Of a stretch of 64,000 nucleotides of DNA, positions 1-14,650 are shown piece by piece. Source of the DNA: Lethocerus indicus (Eukaryota; Arthropoda; Insecta; Hemiptera; Belostomatidae); the NCBI GenBank assembly GCA_019843655.1, contig JACDQD010000007.1, forward strand, positions 12,149,600 through 12,213,599, written 5' to 3'. A model generated the notes under the pieces. It did not search any database. It was not told the origin of the DNA and worked only from the letters and a program-made list of their open reading frames with translations. Position 1 is the stretch's first letter. Every line of letters begins with the position of its first letter. Made by a program: the position numbers and the translations under genes.

Positions 1-2385
1 TACCTCTTGAGGTTAAATTCCCCAAGGAAAAATCTGGTGGTCAATTTCCTAAATTAAGTTTATCCTTACTTCGGTTTAATTAGTGAGCATCACTTGCAGC
101 ATGGGCATTTTCGAGGTTCAGACGTCCGCCGAAATTATATCAGTATCTAACCGAATAGATCCAGTCTGGAGAAGCGTCTTTTGGAGAAGTGGGCGCCTTA
201 ATTTAATTTGCCGAGTAAATAGAACGCCGACCGGTCCAGACATTCGGCCTGATATTGAATGTAAACATACTTTGAGAAGGCGATCAGAACCTCATTCATA
301 TTTTATTTTTAATCCGAGATTGCGCAGAGCGCATAAACTACTATAAATCACAGCGTAGTTCGAATGGTCATAATCAAAGGTTTCTACGAATTCGATGCGA
401 TAACCGACTCCCTCGGTCACCAAATCGACGGTCGACATCGTTCGTAATTGGGATAATAGATTTATTATACTAATAAAATTCTCTACCAATCACGATATAT
501 TATATTATGTTATAATTATCACTCAAATTGACTTCTAAGTATAGTTAAATCATATGTTTAGAAGGAGATAGATCGTTAAATTCTCACCGTGTTTTTTGCG
601 TGTGCGTAATATTTCTATGCAGTAAATATCAAACGTATATTCCGACGTACCACATTCTGTACAACCGTCGTGTTTATATCAGTGTTTATCCGGGTCCAAT
701 TTGGGTAATTTACCCGTCAGGCCTTATCACGTGTTCGTGTCACACGCCTCGGTGGGGCCCTCTGTCGCAACCGTTTCATTCACTCAAGGTGATGATGAGA
801 TACCCCTCTGTTCGCACAGTTTAATAAACGACGTATAGAAAAATCTGGTAGAAAATTGATCGGTTCAAACCATATATCTTACAACTTTACTGCTTTTGGG
901 CATAATTCATAATTTCTATATAACAGAGAAGTACACACAGGCGATCGCATAGGGTCCTGATTTTTCAGAAACGTAATAACGTGACAGGCAACCAGAAAAA
1001 CATTGCTCGGATATATCGCATACAGATATAACACAGATCGGATCAAGGACCATGGCGATGGTCGTTAGTAGAATTTCATTGTCCTCAGTTACATTGCCAC
1101 GGCTCAATAGCGGTTAATTATGCCCTTCTTGGGGGCGGGATATTAAAGTACTCCAAACAAGGTTCCGTAGGTTACAATCCAATGCGAAAGATTGGTTTTG
1201 TTCCGCTAAAATTAATCAATATCATTATTTGGCGTAGCTTAGATAAAATTCGATGAATTCCAGAATTTCAGAAGCATAATTTTCTATTTTATGATGCCTC
1301 TGTGGCTCGTCTAGGATTTGCCCTAGAGAATATTATCATTCTTGTGATATTCTGTATCTACTCCCTTATTTGATCCCGCACGAGTGCTGCTTTACTATTT
1401 ACTACCGGAATCCTACCGGCGAATACGAGACACCTAGTATGTGTACAGTTAAACATTTCATCATTCCGTCTGTAAGCTATACGCGGTCAAACCTGACGGC
1501 AGTAGTTAATGCAAATTATCAGGACCCTTTTATTTATACATTCTGCAGATCAGACCTTGACAAAATAATCCGTGAGTGCGATTCCGGAGGAAGAAGAAAG
1601 AAATGTTTCCGTTAGAAAATTGTTCTCGCCGTGACCTTTGTTGGACAGTTTGTCTGATGCAACTCCGCCCCATTGTCAGGCGACGGCGGAATTTTTAGCT
1701 CACGCCAAATGAAAACATTGTAATCCCTGTCGGACCATGTCGTGCAGTTTGAGCAAAGATTAAATGATAACGTGGCTGGGAGAGATTGATAAAAGGAGGA
1801 AGATAATCAGGAGGGCTTTACGAGGATGAATGAGTTTTCTCAATGGCACGCCCACTCGACATTACTGTCCCTTACTAGTTGTCGCAGCCGTTTCCTTGTT
1901 TGCCCACACTTTTCCACCACTTTTTTACTAAGACGTCCAGAAGTACAGCTGTTGTCACTGATAACATTCAAAGGGGCCAACACTTACACAAACCGTTCAG
2001 TCGATAGCGAGATCGTTTATATTCCTCACTTTATCCTATCGATATTCTGACGCCGACTGTCCTACATGAGAGATATATTGGTATTTGAGATACCGATGCA
2101 ATTATAGGTAAACGCTATGTACAAACCCTTCTATATGTATGCTTATATTTAAACAGTAGAAACATTCTTCTCAGTTTCAGTAACAGGCTTTTGCCAGTCA
2201 TTCGGTTGTCGTGAGAACGCTGCGTCACTCTTTTACGATCTCTCGCCCCCCCCCCTTCTATCATCTGTAGCCAGTGCTCATTACCGAAGATATGTGAACT
2301 ATTCTGAAACTAATGTCTTACAACTGCATATTAAATTCGTTTTTTCATTTTTTTTAAAGATTATACCTTCAATGTATAATCAAGA

Positions 2386-2390
<5 letters not shown>

Positions 2391-2428
<38 letters not shown>
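2391..2428. repeat. (TA)n microsatellite
   Basis: About nineteen uninterrupted TA units lie in intergenic DNA, a simple tandem repeat likely to vary in length between individuals. Confidence 0.95.
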
Positions 2429-2431
<3 letters not shown>

Positions 2432-5164
2432 GAACAGAACAAGTACATTTAGTCTTAATACTCATATAAATTAATGCAGACATGCCCGAGGGCCGGTATG
2501 CATGTATCATACACAAATTGTGTGTGGGTGCGCGCCCACACAGGAAGAAGCAAGCGACCGGTAAAAATCACAGTTCACATTAGTATCCTCTAAGGTAAGA
2601 ATTAAAATATCAGTTTTTAGGTCCCTTAAACTGAATTCCAACTCGTTTAATCGACTTATGTGAGCTCCTCATGTTATATCGGTGACCAGGATTCGTAAAG
2701 GTGTCAACAATATTCGGGTATAATTCAAGTCGTTGAGAGTTCATTCGTAGTGGGTTGCAATTGTTGACTGCAGAACGCAATGTGGTCGCATTTCATTCAT
2801 TGCGGAATTCGCATGCTTTTGTTTCTTTCCCATCGCCTCGAATTGAGTTTTGTGGTTTGAAAGGGGCACCGGGGCCGGGAGCAAGGTGAACGGCAAATTA
2901 CTTAGCCCTTTTAGCTGTGTTATTGCATCATTATTGCTCCGGGATCTGGCAGAGAACGTTTTCTTGCATACATTTTCTATCGCTGCGCGATCTACTATTG
3001 CACGTGCAGTCTTCATCGAATGACTTGAAGAAAAAAATGTTTTTCGAACCCGACCAGAAACAGCTGAATGAACAAAATGAAGTGCAGTTACTAACAATGA
3101 CATTAAAATATAGAAAAAAACATAGTGTTAGGTTGAACCAAATGGACAAAGCTATATCAAACTAATCGAGATTAAGGGATAAACAAAAGTAACAACAAGT
3201 AAAAATAAAAGTTGAACAAATAAAACCAATCTAAATGATACATAATTATTAAGTGATATTAACGAAACTAAACACCATCTCGAACTAAACAAAAACTGAA
3301 TAAGAGCTGTTCATTTAATAATAAACACAATTTAAAGTAAATTAAACTAAACGCAAGTAAGCGGAACTACACGACAGCATGACACTAACCAAAATGGATC
3401 ATATAAGTTAGGCTAGACAGAAGATCACAAAATAATGATACTAAAAAACATAGCAAGCATCCCCCAAACAAATATCTTAAATTTATTGTATTGTCATAAT
3501 GTTTAAAAGAATGACTGAAATAAAACTATTCCGTATTCTATGTCTCTGTTCAGGAGTTTTAGCTGGTTGGTGTGAACTGTTGCCTCGGGTCGGAACTAAC
3601 ATCTCCGCTAACACCAGATTTATTGTTGTCAATCCTTAACTCGCAGTGTCGTGCGTCTTCATTTAGCGTTAAATACTCTTCCTGCAATTGGGTTCCATCC
3701 TCATTCGACCGAGGGTGTCGTACATGGTACGGCTCGTAGGGAAAGAACCGAGGTTCGGAATTACGGAAGTGGGATTTCAATTTAAGAAATTAAAACACGC
3801 TTCCCTTAAGCCCGACAATAATAAGTATATTTAAACTGAGAAAGATGTTCTATGGAAGGTTTCAGTTTGCAGAGTGATCCGGGCTTATTTTCTTGTCGCA
3901 GTGAACACTATGAGTTAGTTACTATTGCATAAAAGTTTTCATACAATATCACTCTATCATAGTAAAGACGCTGTAATTTGAGTTCCCATCATTGATTGGC
4001 AGTTTTAATCTTGTGTTGTAAAATATTACGATCCTCCGATATCTCCAATGATTACGGTAACAATTAGCGCCGCTGTACTAAGCTGACTATTTAATATTAA
4101 AATTTGATCCGAAGGTCTAATTCAGGAAACAAAAATTATCAATTACACTGAACATTGCTCAAAATAAATATATTTATGCAGTCCTGAATTTCCTGTATTT
4201 TTTGCCCCATATATAAAATAAACATCGTTGTCTGAGTGCAATCAAATATTGTAATTCCGGTTTAACTCAGCTGTCTGACGCCAACTTAAAAATAAAATAA
4301 CCTATATTTGCATTATTGATAACAGCGATGACACGTTTTCCACTCGAGCTTCCACCACATTGTGACAAGTTAATTAATTAGATAAATATCCCATCAAATA
4401 TGATTTCTTTGCAAATCAAACACTTTATTGTGTGTTGTGGGTTTTTAGTCGATATCCTACCGTATAATAATGATAGTAATTTTGAAACAATTTAATAAAA
4501 TACCCAATACAGTCATTGTGATCTTATACAATTATTTAAAAAAGAACTTTGATTAATTTTATTAGTTCGTACATATCATGCGTACATCATCAATCATTTG
4601 AAATATGGCACATGTCAATAATTTAATTTGAATCAATGTATATATATAACTTTCTTGTATTTTTTAAAGGATTATTTTACGTCGCTTAAACAAGGTATAT
4701 TTTCATGTTATAGTTTATTTTAGTTACATTTTTAGTATACATTTATGGTTATATTTATAGAACACTTTATAACTTTATCTGTAACGGATAGATCTGCGTA
4801 AATTTATCACAGAGTATATTCTGCGTCATTCCCGTATTGAAAGTAGTAAAACGGTAATATCGATAATACCTAAGAAAGGCACATAGAATGGTGCATTGGT
4901 TATTTTTCCTAATATTTTCGACTGTAAAGTTTCGATTTTTTTGATCCTTGTGGGTTTGGCCGAACCCTTCAAACTTTCATTCAAATGATTCATTTTAACC
5001 GATGAAACCAATTTTAATTGGTCACTTTCGCTCGGTTTCAGAAGTATTAAAAAATTCCACAGTCTTAATTTCTTAATTCCCTGAAACAGTTATTTGAGTG
5101 TTATGCTAATAGTAGTGATAAGATTGCGAACCCAATACCATAATATTTATTTGATTGGTATAAT

Positions 5165-5172
<8 letters not shown>

Positions 5173-5196
<24 letters not shown>
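5173..5196. repeat. (AC)n microsatellite
   Basis: About twelve AC units, preceded by imperfect units (ACACAT) and followed by CT-rich sequence. This is an ordinary dinucleotide microsatellite in intergenic DNA. Confidence 0.95.
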
Positions 5197-7255
5197 TGAC
5201 TCACTCTTACTCTTTCTGAGAGAGAAATATTGAATTATTCGATTAGATATATGTACAGTATATTTTATGTATTAATGATTTTACTCGGTTATTATGGCTA
5301 TTAGTTATAAAAATTATTGGTTCCTCAGTAGTGTAGTTCAAGAGTGTTGTGTATATAAAGGGCAAACAACAAGAGTTGTTATGACTTCACGTTATCACCA
5401 GTATATGATACAGACAATGTAGAGGTGGTAGAAACTCTTTTGGTATCCAGAAACCTCGCTAACTATGTTAATTAACGGCATAGGTATAATTTATACGGAA
5501 GCTATAGTTACGGAAGTTTGGATGTTAGAGAACATAACGTCTATCATTCGGTTGGGACTGGGGCATCCAGGTTTGTATTGCGGTATGATACTCCTCCTCT
5601 CATCATCCTCTTCGCCGATGCCGTATTCCGGGTATGTTCTCCGGGGTCGGGTAGTAGGCACGTGAGAGGAAACGAGGTTTTCGGATGAAGGGGACTGATT
5701 TGCAAGAGAGTGGCTGCTAATCCGGTCTGGTATAGAGGCCTCTACATACAACTGGGCCGACTCAGCCAACAATACCGCTGATTAATCGAGGACGTCCGCC
5801 CTTAGAAGTGAACCACCGACTGAATATGCGAATACTCGCACTCCTCTCTCATCCGCCGATCCGGATCACGGCTCAAATATTATAAATCACCCGCGGTTAA
5901 ATATTGCGTACGATTTAAAAATTTGTGGAGAGAATTTTCATATTATTATATGTGCTCATATTTTATGGCTTCCTTGAGTACTCGCATTGGGCCGACTGGA
6001 TATTACACATATTGTTATCAGCCTTGCGCTTAATTATACGATAGCGTAGATGCCCCAGATGGACAAAGTAAACTCCAGCCATTCATGAGGAAAATCCGAC
6101 ATTAATAACATAATGAGATACCGCGAGGATAGAGATTCCCACAACTGGCAGGGTAAATCCCGAAATAATACGTTCAGTCAGTGGACAGTCAAAACTATCA
6201 GCCGAAGTAAATTATAATGCTATTGAAATAGGTGCAATTTTCTAGAGACCGTCGAATATGAAATTGTGAAGCGATTAAAATATCGTGAAATCGTAAACAG
6301 TTGTCGGGTTTTTAATATTATTATTTTTCCGATAATGTTGTACAAATTTGCAGTATTTTATCATTCTTTAGGCGCAGTTAAACCCTCAAGCGTCCCACGC
6401 CACCCACCTGCCGTTAGTAGCAGTTACTGTAATCGGGTTGTCCGAAATAAAGGTCGTCGGGCCCGATTCGGACGTGGAGCGGCAGAGATATTTTTCATCG
6501 GTGGGCGTACCCCGGAATTCGGTCGAATAGTAGTTGCGACTCTCTGCAGCCGAGGATGTCAGGGGTGCCACCCGCTTATGAGGAAGTGGCCCAGATGAGC
6601 ACGCCAGCCTTGTCCCGATTCGGATTGCGGCCTCGGTGGAAAAATCAAGTTCATTAATCGACCGCGGGGGGGAGGGATTTTCGACAGCCGCGATTCAGCG
6701 TAGTACGGCGACTGCACTGTTCTGAAAGCAAAGCGGCATGTCACTGTTACACATCGATAACGATCGATCGAGACACGATTGAAAACATTCAATGGTGGAC
6801 TCGGAATTCACAGATTCCGACCCCTAATGGATAGCTTTATTTTAACGGTTTTATTACTGTAAAGTCCAATAATCGACATGGAAAATTCTGGAGTGGAAAA
6901 CCCCCACATGTTGCAAACTGTAAATCGGAATTGTTCTGAGGTGAAATGAACTGTAGCCGCGTTATCCAGGTTTTCGAACAAAGTACCATAAAGAAGTGCG
7001 GATTCGCGAATCGGTCGTTAATTTTGCTGCTTACACTCCCAATTAACAAGGACGAAACAAGGAATTAACGTCGGCAGTCCCCCTCCCTCTGTACTCCCTG
7101 TTTTATTTTCCTCCGGGGCAATTAACAACGAATAGGCGGCCTGGTTAACGCCGTTCCGCCAGACCCCTCTTCTTCTCCTGCAGCTGTCCTCGTACCAATG
7201 AGCGTTGCAAAAAATGAACAAGAGTACGAAAATTATTCATTTGTTCAGCTCAACA

Positions 7256-7279
7256 CCAATGGCTCCGGGGAGCCATTGG
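7256..7279. repeat. Perfect 11-bp inverted repeat with facing CCAAT boxes
   Basis: CCAATGGCTCC is followed by GG and then its exact reverse complement GGAGCCATTGG. The two arms place CCAAT pentamers in opposite orientation at the outer ends. It may be a dimeric protein-binding site or the base of a small foldback. No gene lies within several kilobases, so no target can be assigned. Confidence 0.7.
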
Positions 7280-10200
7280 AACGGTGTATGTAAATATTTC
7301 TGAATTGTTCCGTGAAACTTTAACTTAAAAGCTCAAGGCGATAGACCGATTACGTGCTGCAGACTTCCGGAGGCGATGAACAGGGAAGTCGGAGTTCAGG
7401 GAAATTTAGATCCGCTGCTAATTTGCAGACATTTTCATATATTTCATGTCCGTTAGCTCCACCGGTAATAGGCCTTATGAGATAATCAAATATCACTGAA
7501 ACGTTTTTTCTTTTGAATTAACGTTTGCTATTACAGTTATGCGTACTGAGAAAGAATGAGATTGGTTGGTTTTTCGTTAAAATACGTAAAACATGTATAA
7601 TATTATTATTACACGTAAATTTACATTACTTAAAGAAAAGAGATAAATAATTATTTGTTATAAACTCTGTTAATATGGATAACTTCAATTGAAATTTTCT
7701 TTTAAACCACGTTAATTCTTGGTATTACGCTCGTCAAGGTTTTATTCAAAGCTCTTCCGTTGTAATACTCGATAAACACAACAAAAGCAAACAAGATATT
7801 TTTACATTAGTAAAAGGATGATGAGACCCCCATTATCACCATATCATGAAGATAACGGAACATAAGGTGTAAGAGAAAGACTTTTCAAAAAATTAGGAAA
7901 GAGTTGTAAGGCGCTCAAAATGAACATTCATTAAAACAAAGGTAGCACAATAACATTCTAAACAATACATTTACACGCTCACTGTCACACATGTCATATG
8001 AGTGGATACGACCACCGGAGACGTCCAACTCTTCTATTGCTAGGGTGTGTCATATTAAACCAGAACTGTTATCAGAAAATAATTTATGTTGATACTTGAA
8101 AGTACAATTATTTTCATGGAACGATTTTTTTCTCTCTCTCTGAAGAGACTGTATTTTAGAATGGAGAAAGTACGATTGCTGGGGGACTTTCTTTAGATAA
8201 AGACGGCGGCGAAAGGAATCTTGTCTACGAAGAGCTGAAAACATTAACCGTACCACTCCTTAAACATGGAACTTATCCTTTGAAAAAAATAAAATATATT
8301 TTTTCTGTTTATTATCCAAGGCACAATTCGTTAATGAATAACTGGTCAATTTCCATTATGAACTAGAATCAAACCTGTGGACGGAACACAGGAGAAAACA
8401 ACACTGATGTACATTAGGAAGTTAGGAGACAAGATGAGGGAAAAGTTCTAATAAAGTTATACTGTAAGAAGAAAAACCAAGTCGCCAGCTATCCAAAAAA
8501 TCAGAGTGGAGAATGTACTATTAATGAAGTGCTCCTGTTCAAGCCTAATTAAAGCGCTGAAGGTACATCCGGATAATTTATAAATAGTAAAAAGCACGTT
8601 GAGTGAATTGTGTTTGTATTCATTAAAAATCAGTATCACGATATAATAGAAGTGCATATTTTTTCAAGCGGCCAACGCCCACTTGTTTGTTGCCGGGCCC
8701 CATACATCCACGCGGTTATAAGATGAGAAACATCCGGTTTCGGTTTATATCGTCTTTTCAAACAGTAAATTGAGCCTGCTCCTTCTGTCGGCCGGGCGCC
8801 CGTCTCCGACCCCAGTACAATAACAAAAGCCTTTTTACACGAGTCAACACACAATGGTTTCATTGTTGTTCACTTGCTCAAAAAGAAACAGGGTAATCGC
8901 GGTGAGTACACAGAATCACCGCGCTGCGCAGTTCCATACTCTAAACACAGTCCTCTTCCCGTTCCAGTTAACCGAAAATTACTTGACCGAAAAGAAATTA
9001 CACGGCCGACATTGTTTCCAGTCGACAGCTATCGTATGATATTATTAGCCCTAGTACAAACTTTTTCCAGTTCATAAAAAAATAACTCATCAAATTACTT
9101 AACAAACTAATTAACTACATCAAGTACTCTTCTTAGTGCAAAACTATGAACTTAACTAAACCGTTAATATCCAAAGAGGAAAACTGTTAAATTCTACCCC
9201 GCATATTATTTATTCGATATATTCATTTAGGGTCAGCGAGGGAACAGGTCATCACTTTTATATGAGAATTTCATCATCGTATATAAATGGATTCTGAAAC
9301 TGACAGGGACCTTCTGGATCATAGCTGTAAACCTTCTAAGTTTAATAATGACATTGAAAACAGGATATTGGGCATAATTTAATATAAAAGTATCCACTAG
9401 TTCCAGAAAAGATTGCTTGTTTTTAATGGAGTTAATTAGCTCATTACAATCAAATAATTATAAACATTGTTAAATGAGAGACCAGTTCCAAAAATACAAA
9501 TATAAAGCGCTCAATAAAGATCGTGAAATAATTACGTAAGTGTATTTCTTAACGGTTGTAGGTGTCAAATGGAAAGTTTTAGCAAGATAAACGTTTATTT
9601 CCAACTTTTTGTGTAAAACCTCTGCCTTCCTGTAAACTCATAAATTAGGGTCATTCGCGTTTTAAATCATGGCCGCATAGGGTGGTTTCTAGTGTTGCCA
9701 ACTGTTTAATGGTCGCATAAGCTGCCCTGGGATAGGGGCCGGAAAATCGTGAGCTGACATTGCACAAGACACAAGCACGACGTAAATCGCGTCAGAATGA
9801 ATGGAAAATGCTAATCGGATTCCCTCTACAGGGGGATAATTCGATGAAACGTAAAGCCGAATTTATTACTTGACGTGAGAACATGTTGTTCCCTTTGAAT
9901 TCATCCATGTTTAGTTCTAAGGCGAATGACTGAAAACAAAATAATACGAGATATTTATGGAAGGATGAATTGAAGGGAGAATAAAAACTATCCCCCACGA
10001 ATCCAATTTTATCCAATGCTAAACCTGTTTCGGTTTCTCGCCGCCTTCGGTAGCGTACCCCGTACCGGTTTTCGGTGAATCGTCTTATCAGCATTGGCAC
10101 TGTACGGGGTACTGTCAAGATATGTAACAGTGCAGTGACACGGCTGATAGCATCATTGGCAACCGACATGGCGTGTTATAATCTCCAAAGAATAGAACCT

Positions 10201-12299
10201 TGAATTTGATGGCGCCCATGACGCTCTAATATATGAAACTCCTTGTTTCCGCTCATTGATTTGGTCCCATGGTTTCGGCTTCTAACCAGTAGCATTCAAC
10301 TGGTAAGTAAGCAAGACGGATTTACGCGTCACATCCTACATGAAACCTCACTGTGTGCAAAACTGATAACATTCCAAACCCACGATGACCGACAATACGA
10401 GTACCGGAATGAGAATGAACTGTTGAGTAATGCCGCTAAGGTACATCAAGAGTCAGGATACTGCATCATTATACTGAAACATAATATTAGGAACCTGATG
10501 TTTCGTGTTTGGAACATTGCAACATTGAACATTGAATTTATTCCAGCTAGTGAATAAGATTCGATAAGTTATTTTCGCCCAAGTTTTGAGAAATTACCTG
10601 GATTATATCAAATCTGATTTTTCAAAATTGAATGAGCTGAATTGAAATTTCGCAATTCCTTCTGCCGAAAGGATATCATCAACATTTTCTGATTATACAG
10701 ATAAATCCTGATCGTTTTATAGCCCGAGTGAAAATATAGCCTTCATATATGCACTCCATTTGCATATCTTGACAAGAAGAGTGCGATAAGATCTGAGTCA
10801 GGTAGAAACGCTTATTAATTTTTTTTTTAACATTTAACACGCATAGCCTCGGCTCTTGTTCTCATGGCGACAACAGCATTGTCGAACATCTGTAACAGGT
10901 ACCCACAATTAGCGTAATTATCACTTAGAGCCAATGTTATACGAAAAGGATTTCTCCATACTATTTCAATAATCCCCGCTAAAATGTTAACATATATATT
11001 TTTGATTATGATTTTTTTATTCAGAGATTTGTTTCCGATACTCGCCTGTTTTTACAAATAGCGAGAAAATATAACGTTTTATATGGTTTTGTAACAACCG
11101 TTTGTTAATAAGTTCAATTGATTCTTGAGATTTATTTACGAGGGTAATTTTGGTACTTTTTTCAAATATATGTTTGTAGTTTATTAGATCCTCTACTTCA
11201 GTCAAAACTGAGTCAAAACAAAATTATAAAACAACTCCTAAAGAAATAATTCACACTCGTAATAATTGAATTCCGTGTTTAAATTACCATCTACCAGGTC
11301 TTACAGTATTTATTCTCTTATTCCATTCTAATTTTTCATTTCAAAAATGAAACTGTTATTAAGTTGTGAGTAATCGTAGAAGTACTTCGTCTTACACAGG
11401 ACAGGATTAGACGTTTGTGGAGCGAAAGTAAAATTCTGAATTATTACCCGGTATAAATGTTTGATTGAGGTGAATATATATATTTATATACATTTTCATT
11501 TATATAAATTTTCAGAGGAACAATGAAAAAATTACATATCATTGTAGTCTTCGTCTGGAATAATGTTTTGTGAACACAGCTGCCAATAATATCCGCCTCG
11601 CATTCAAATGGTCGGAAATGTTAGGATACTGAGGGCAATGCCGATAGTTCCTTGGCACGGATCCCCCCCTTCCTTGTCCGGTTGCCCTTCTGTTCACAGT
11701 TCATTGGTGACATCGTGAAATAATTAAACGGTAAGTGTCGCCTGGACCTTGCTCGGTCGTGACGTGCTCCCTTTTCCTTGCGAGCGACCGCCGCTCTCAT
11801 ACTGCACGGCGATGCTTCTTAGAAGGTCTAAAGGGAACTGCTCATTTCAAGTACTTTCATACTACATCCTATAGCGTAATGCATCTAAATAGTACTGGGA
11901 AATGAGTTTTCACCAGAGGTCCAACATTTTTATTACTTTAGAATACTGTATTAGGTAGGAATATCTATGTCATGTATTCATGGTTTTTTTATGTGCGTAA
12001 CATTTACATGTGGATTCAGAATTAACTATTTTTTTTATTAATCTGTTATTAACGTTTTCACATTAACGAATGGATCTTTTTGTTATCAATGAAACGTACT
12101 TTTTAATATACTTTTTTCAGTAAGGGATGGGGTAATGATTTAAGTGGGAATGGTTTTTCTTCTCCGGCGGTTTACAGCAATAAATAACGTCCAGCAGGAA
12201 AATAGATGAGCGCACTCAAAAAAAGATAAGACATTATAACAATGTATTTTAATATTCCGATTCGTAAATATCACTGAGGCTTTTGGAATATTACCAGTC

Positions 12300-14650
12300 A
12301 TACAATCTTCTACCTCCTCTGACAGAACTGAAGTCTGTTTTGCTCACCTTACGAGAGAAGATACTCTGAAACTTCCCCGAAATACCTTAAATTTACAGAC
12401 AAATTTCGGTAGGCATCTAGTATTCCGTTTTAAATACGAACCCATAGTAAGACCGAAAGGGGTGGTAAAGGCGGAGGTGGTGAATCGGTTAGAAGGGGCA
12501 CCGGGTTTATCAATAGGGAGGGTGAAGAGTGCATACGCGGTCTCAACAATGGCTGTGTTAGGAGAGGAACAGTTGGACACGAGCTATGCTTTGGAAAGGG
12601 AAGAGAGTGGAGGGGAGCTGTGAAGAGGGAAAGAGGGGAAGATCCCCCACCCCCGACACCTACCACCAGGGTGGGGGGGGACCAACATCGCTAGGGCTCT
12701 CACGCCGTGGACTTCTTTCATTCTTCGCTGAACCACTCGTACGGCTACAACTGCTTATCAATCGCTCTCATCATGTCAACACCAGACAACCCCCAGCAGA
12801 CCGGCAATATCGAAGCCGCTCCTCTCCACAAACCGCAGGTAAATTAATTATTTCAGCAATTATTTTTTCAGAACTAACTACGAGTCGGCATACCCATGGT
12901 TTAACCTAACAGTGGTGAAAGGGAAATAACTTTCATTTATTTGCCTCGTACGTCTAATTACTCGATAATCAATTATTTGTCGAAATTAAGTTTAGTTGCC
13001 AGTGGTTGGCGGCACAGGCCGCAAGCGACGCCTTCTTGGGGGTCGTGTACGCTCAGCACGCACGACACCCCGCTCTTGCTTTCCCGCATCCACTGAGCCC
13101 AATTATTATTTATTTTATAAAAATCCACGAATTTATGTAATTTAAACTGTTTGAAAGTCTATACTTATATTATGTACGTATAATAGATTGTTGAATACCA
13201 GGATATATTATGTAAAATGTTAGACAAATCTAATCCCAATTTCAGTTTTACACTCGAACCACCACCCCCTCTTGATTTATTTTGTTTTCCTATTGGCGTA
13301 CATCCGGCCTGTTTTCGCCCTATAAATAGCATCGATTAAACAAAAGGGTGGACGGAAGCCGGGTTGACATCTGTCGGAGGGGAAGCAGCCCCTCCGGAAA
13401 GTAGCACCCATTTTATAGTCGGGCGTTGCGAAACCGGCCCAAGTAGGTCGAGCGCACCTTTTTTCTTTGTTTTATTGTCGTCTCAACAGGTTTTCAGCCC
13501 GCGGTTCCGGTCCCACGGCGTTTTGTTCGGCTCATTTCAGCCCGTCAGATGACACCATCCCAGCAAGTTGCAAACACGGGCGATTTAATAGCGAGGGCGC
13601 CAGTATTTTTACACGAACGCGCCGAAGAAATTTACTATAGGAGGCCTCCTCCGGGGGAAATTTCCACTCTTAACTGTTGTCCAATAAGCGCATCGTATCG
13701 TGGAGACGGTCGAAACCGGTTTCGGGGCGCGCGAGTCCGAAGAGCCCTTTTGCTAGCGGTACCCACAACCCCGACCTTAGAACGGCGCACTCCCGCTTTT
13801 TTGTCCCTCGGGGAGGCCGCCTCCCCATTGGCCAGTTACGGTTATTTTCACCGGCCGGGGAGGGGACCCGGAGGGCACTTGTGTATTCCCGTCCCGGAGA
13901 GAAAGCCGGCGGTGACGCCGTGCCCCTTTCCTTTGAATAATTCAACCTGGGCAATTAATTCCCCTCGGGGTAATTTACTCGGTTCTTAAAAGTTTACATT
14001 CCCGCTAGTTTTGTTTACAAATAACGACTTATGACCGTCGACTATTCTTACTCCAATGGGCTCTTTTGTTTTCCGATATGGGAATTTCTTTAGCGTTCCA
14101 TCGCTTTCACCGTTATTAGGTGAAAGTTGGGGGTCGTCAACCCTATCATATGCGCCGACAATTTACCCGAATTACAGGATTTGTAGACGGAAGTGTCTAC
14201 ACCGCGCTGACGTGGGCGCCAGATAAAAGAGCGGGCTCCGGAAGGGCGGGGTCGCGTTGGTTCACTAACGGAGGTCGGCGCATTCTTCTCCACCTTTGTT
14301 GGAAGCATTACTTTCCCTCGTGTATAATGGATAATATACTTGCATTAGATTAAATCTCACACAAAATATGTTTTCTTCCCCTTACATATCCTAAAAACTC
14401 TTCCTAATACTGAAAACTGCGGCCCTATCACCGGTTGCTACATCGGTGCCGGTTAGCGTGTACGACACATGACTCAGGCGACCTAGGCGCGTCATGCGGC
14501 AAGTTGCCAGCAAGGAGAGTCGTTGCTCCTTACTTGCCTCGCTCGGGGGCAACTCCTGCCCGCCGCCCGGCCCTCGCTTTGTTTATATTTACGTTTGATT
14601 TTTTTCTCTCTTACCGAGACGGATGGATAATAAGTCGTTCAGGCTAATGA
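12300..14650. other. GC-rich, CpG-rich patch without a recognisable gene
   Basis: This stretch is much richer in G+C than its surroundings, especially 13,340-14,000 and 14,100-14,310, with an eight-base G run at 12,673. Long frames are open on both strands (for example 13,549-13,989 plus and 13,670-13,954 minus), as expected where stop codons are rare because of base composition; none has a recognisable domain. A TATA-like CTATAAATAG lies at about 13,319, just ahead of the GC-rich part, so a promoter is possible. There is no defined first exon to support it. CpG-island-like regulatory DNA is the safest description. Confidence 0.4.

Larger units (their letters stand above)
1..12300. other. Gene-free CpG-rich intergenic DNA
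   Basis: No reading frame here has a recognisable domain, convincing splice junctions at both ends or coding-like composition. The longest frames (2741-3103 minus, 9792-10169 minus, 10243-10557 plus) look like chance open stretches. The DNA is complex rather than repetitive, moderately AT-rich and full of CpG. Simple repeats are a TA tract near 2391, an AC tract near 5173 and a ten-base C run at 2246-2255. Short inverted repeats occur, the best at 7256-7279. It could be regulatory DNA or a large intron of a gene outside the window; the sequence alone does not decide. Confidence 0.6.

Noticed and set aside
10243..10557. 104-codon plus-strand frame considered as a retrotransposon endonuclease fragment
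   Set aside because: Only a vague local resemblance; the expected catalytic motifs are absent.
13549..13989. 146-codon plus-strand frame in the GC-rich patch
   Set aside because: The opposite strand is open too, and the Pro/Arg/Gly-rich translation reflects base composition; no homology recognised.
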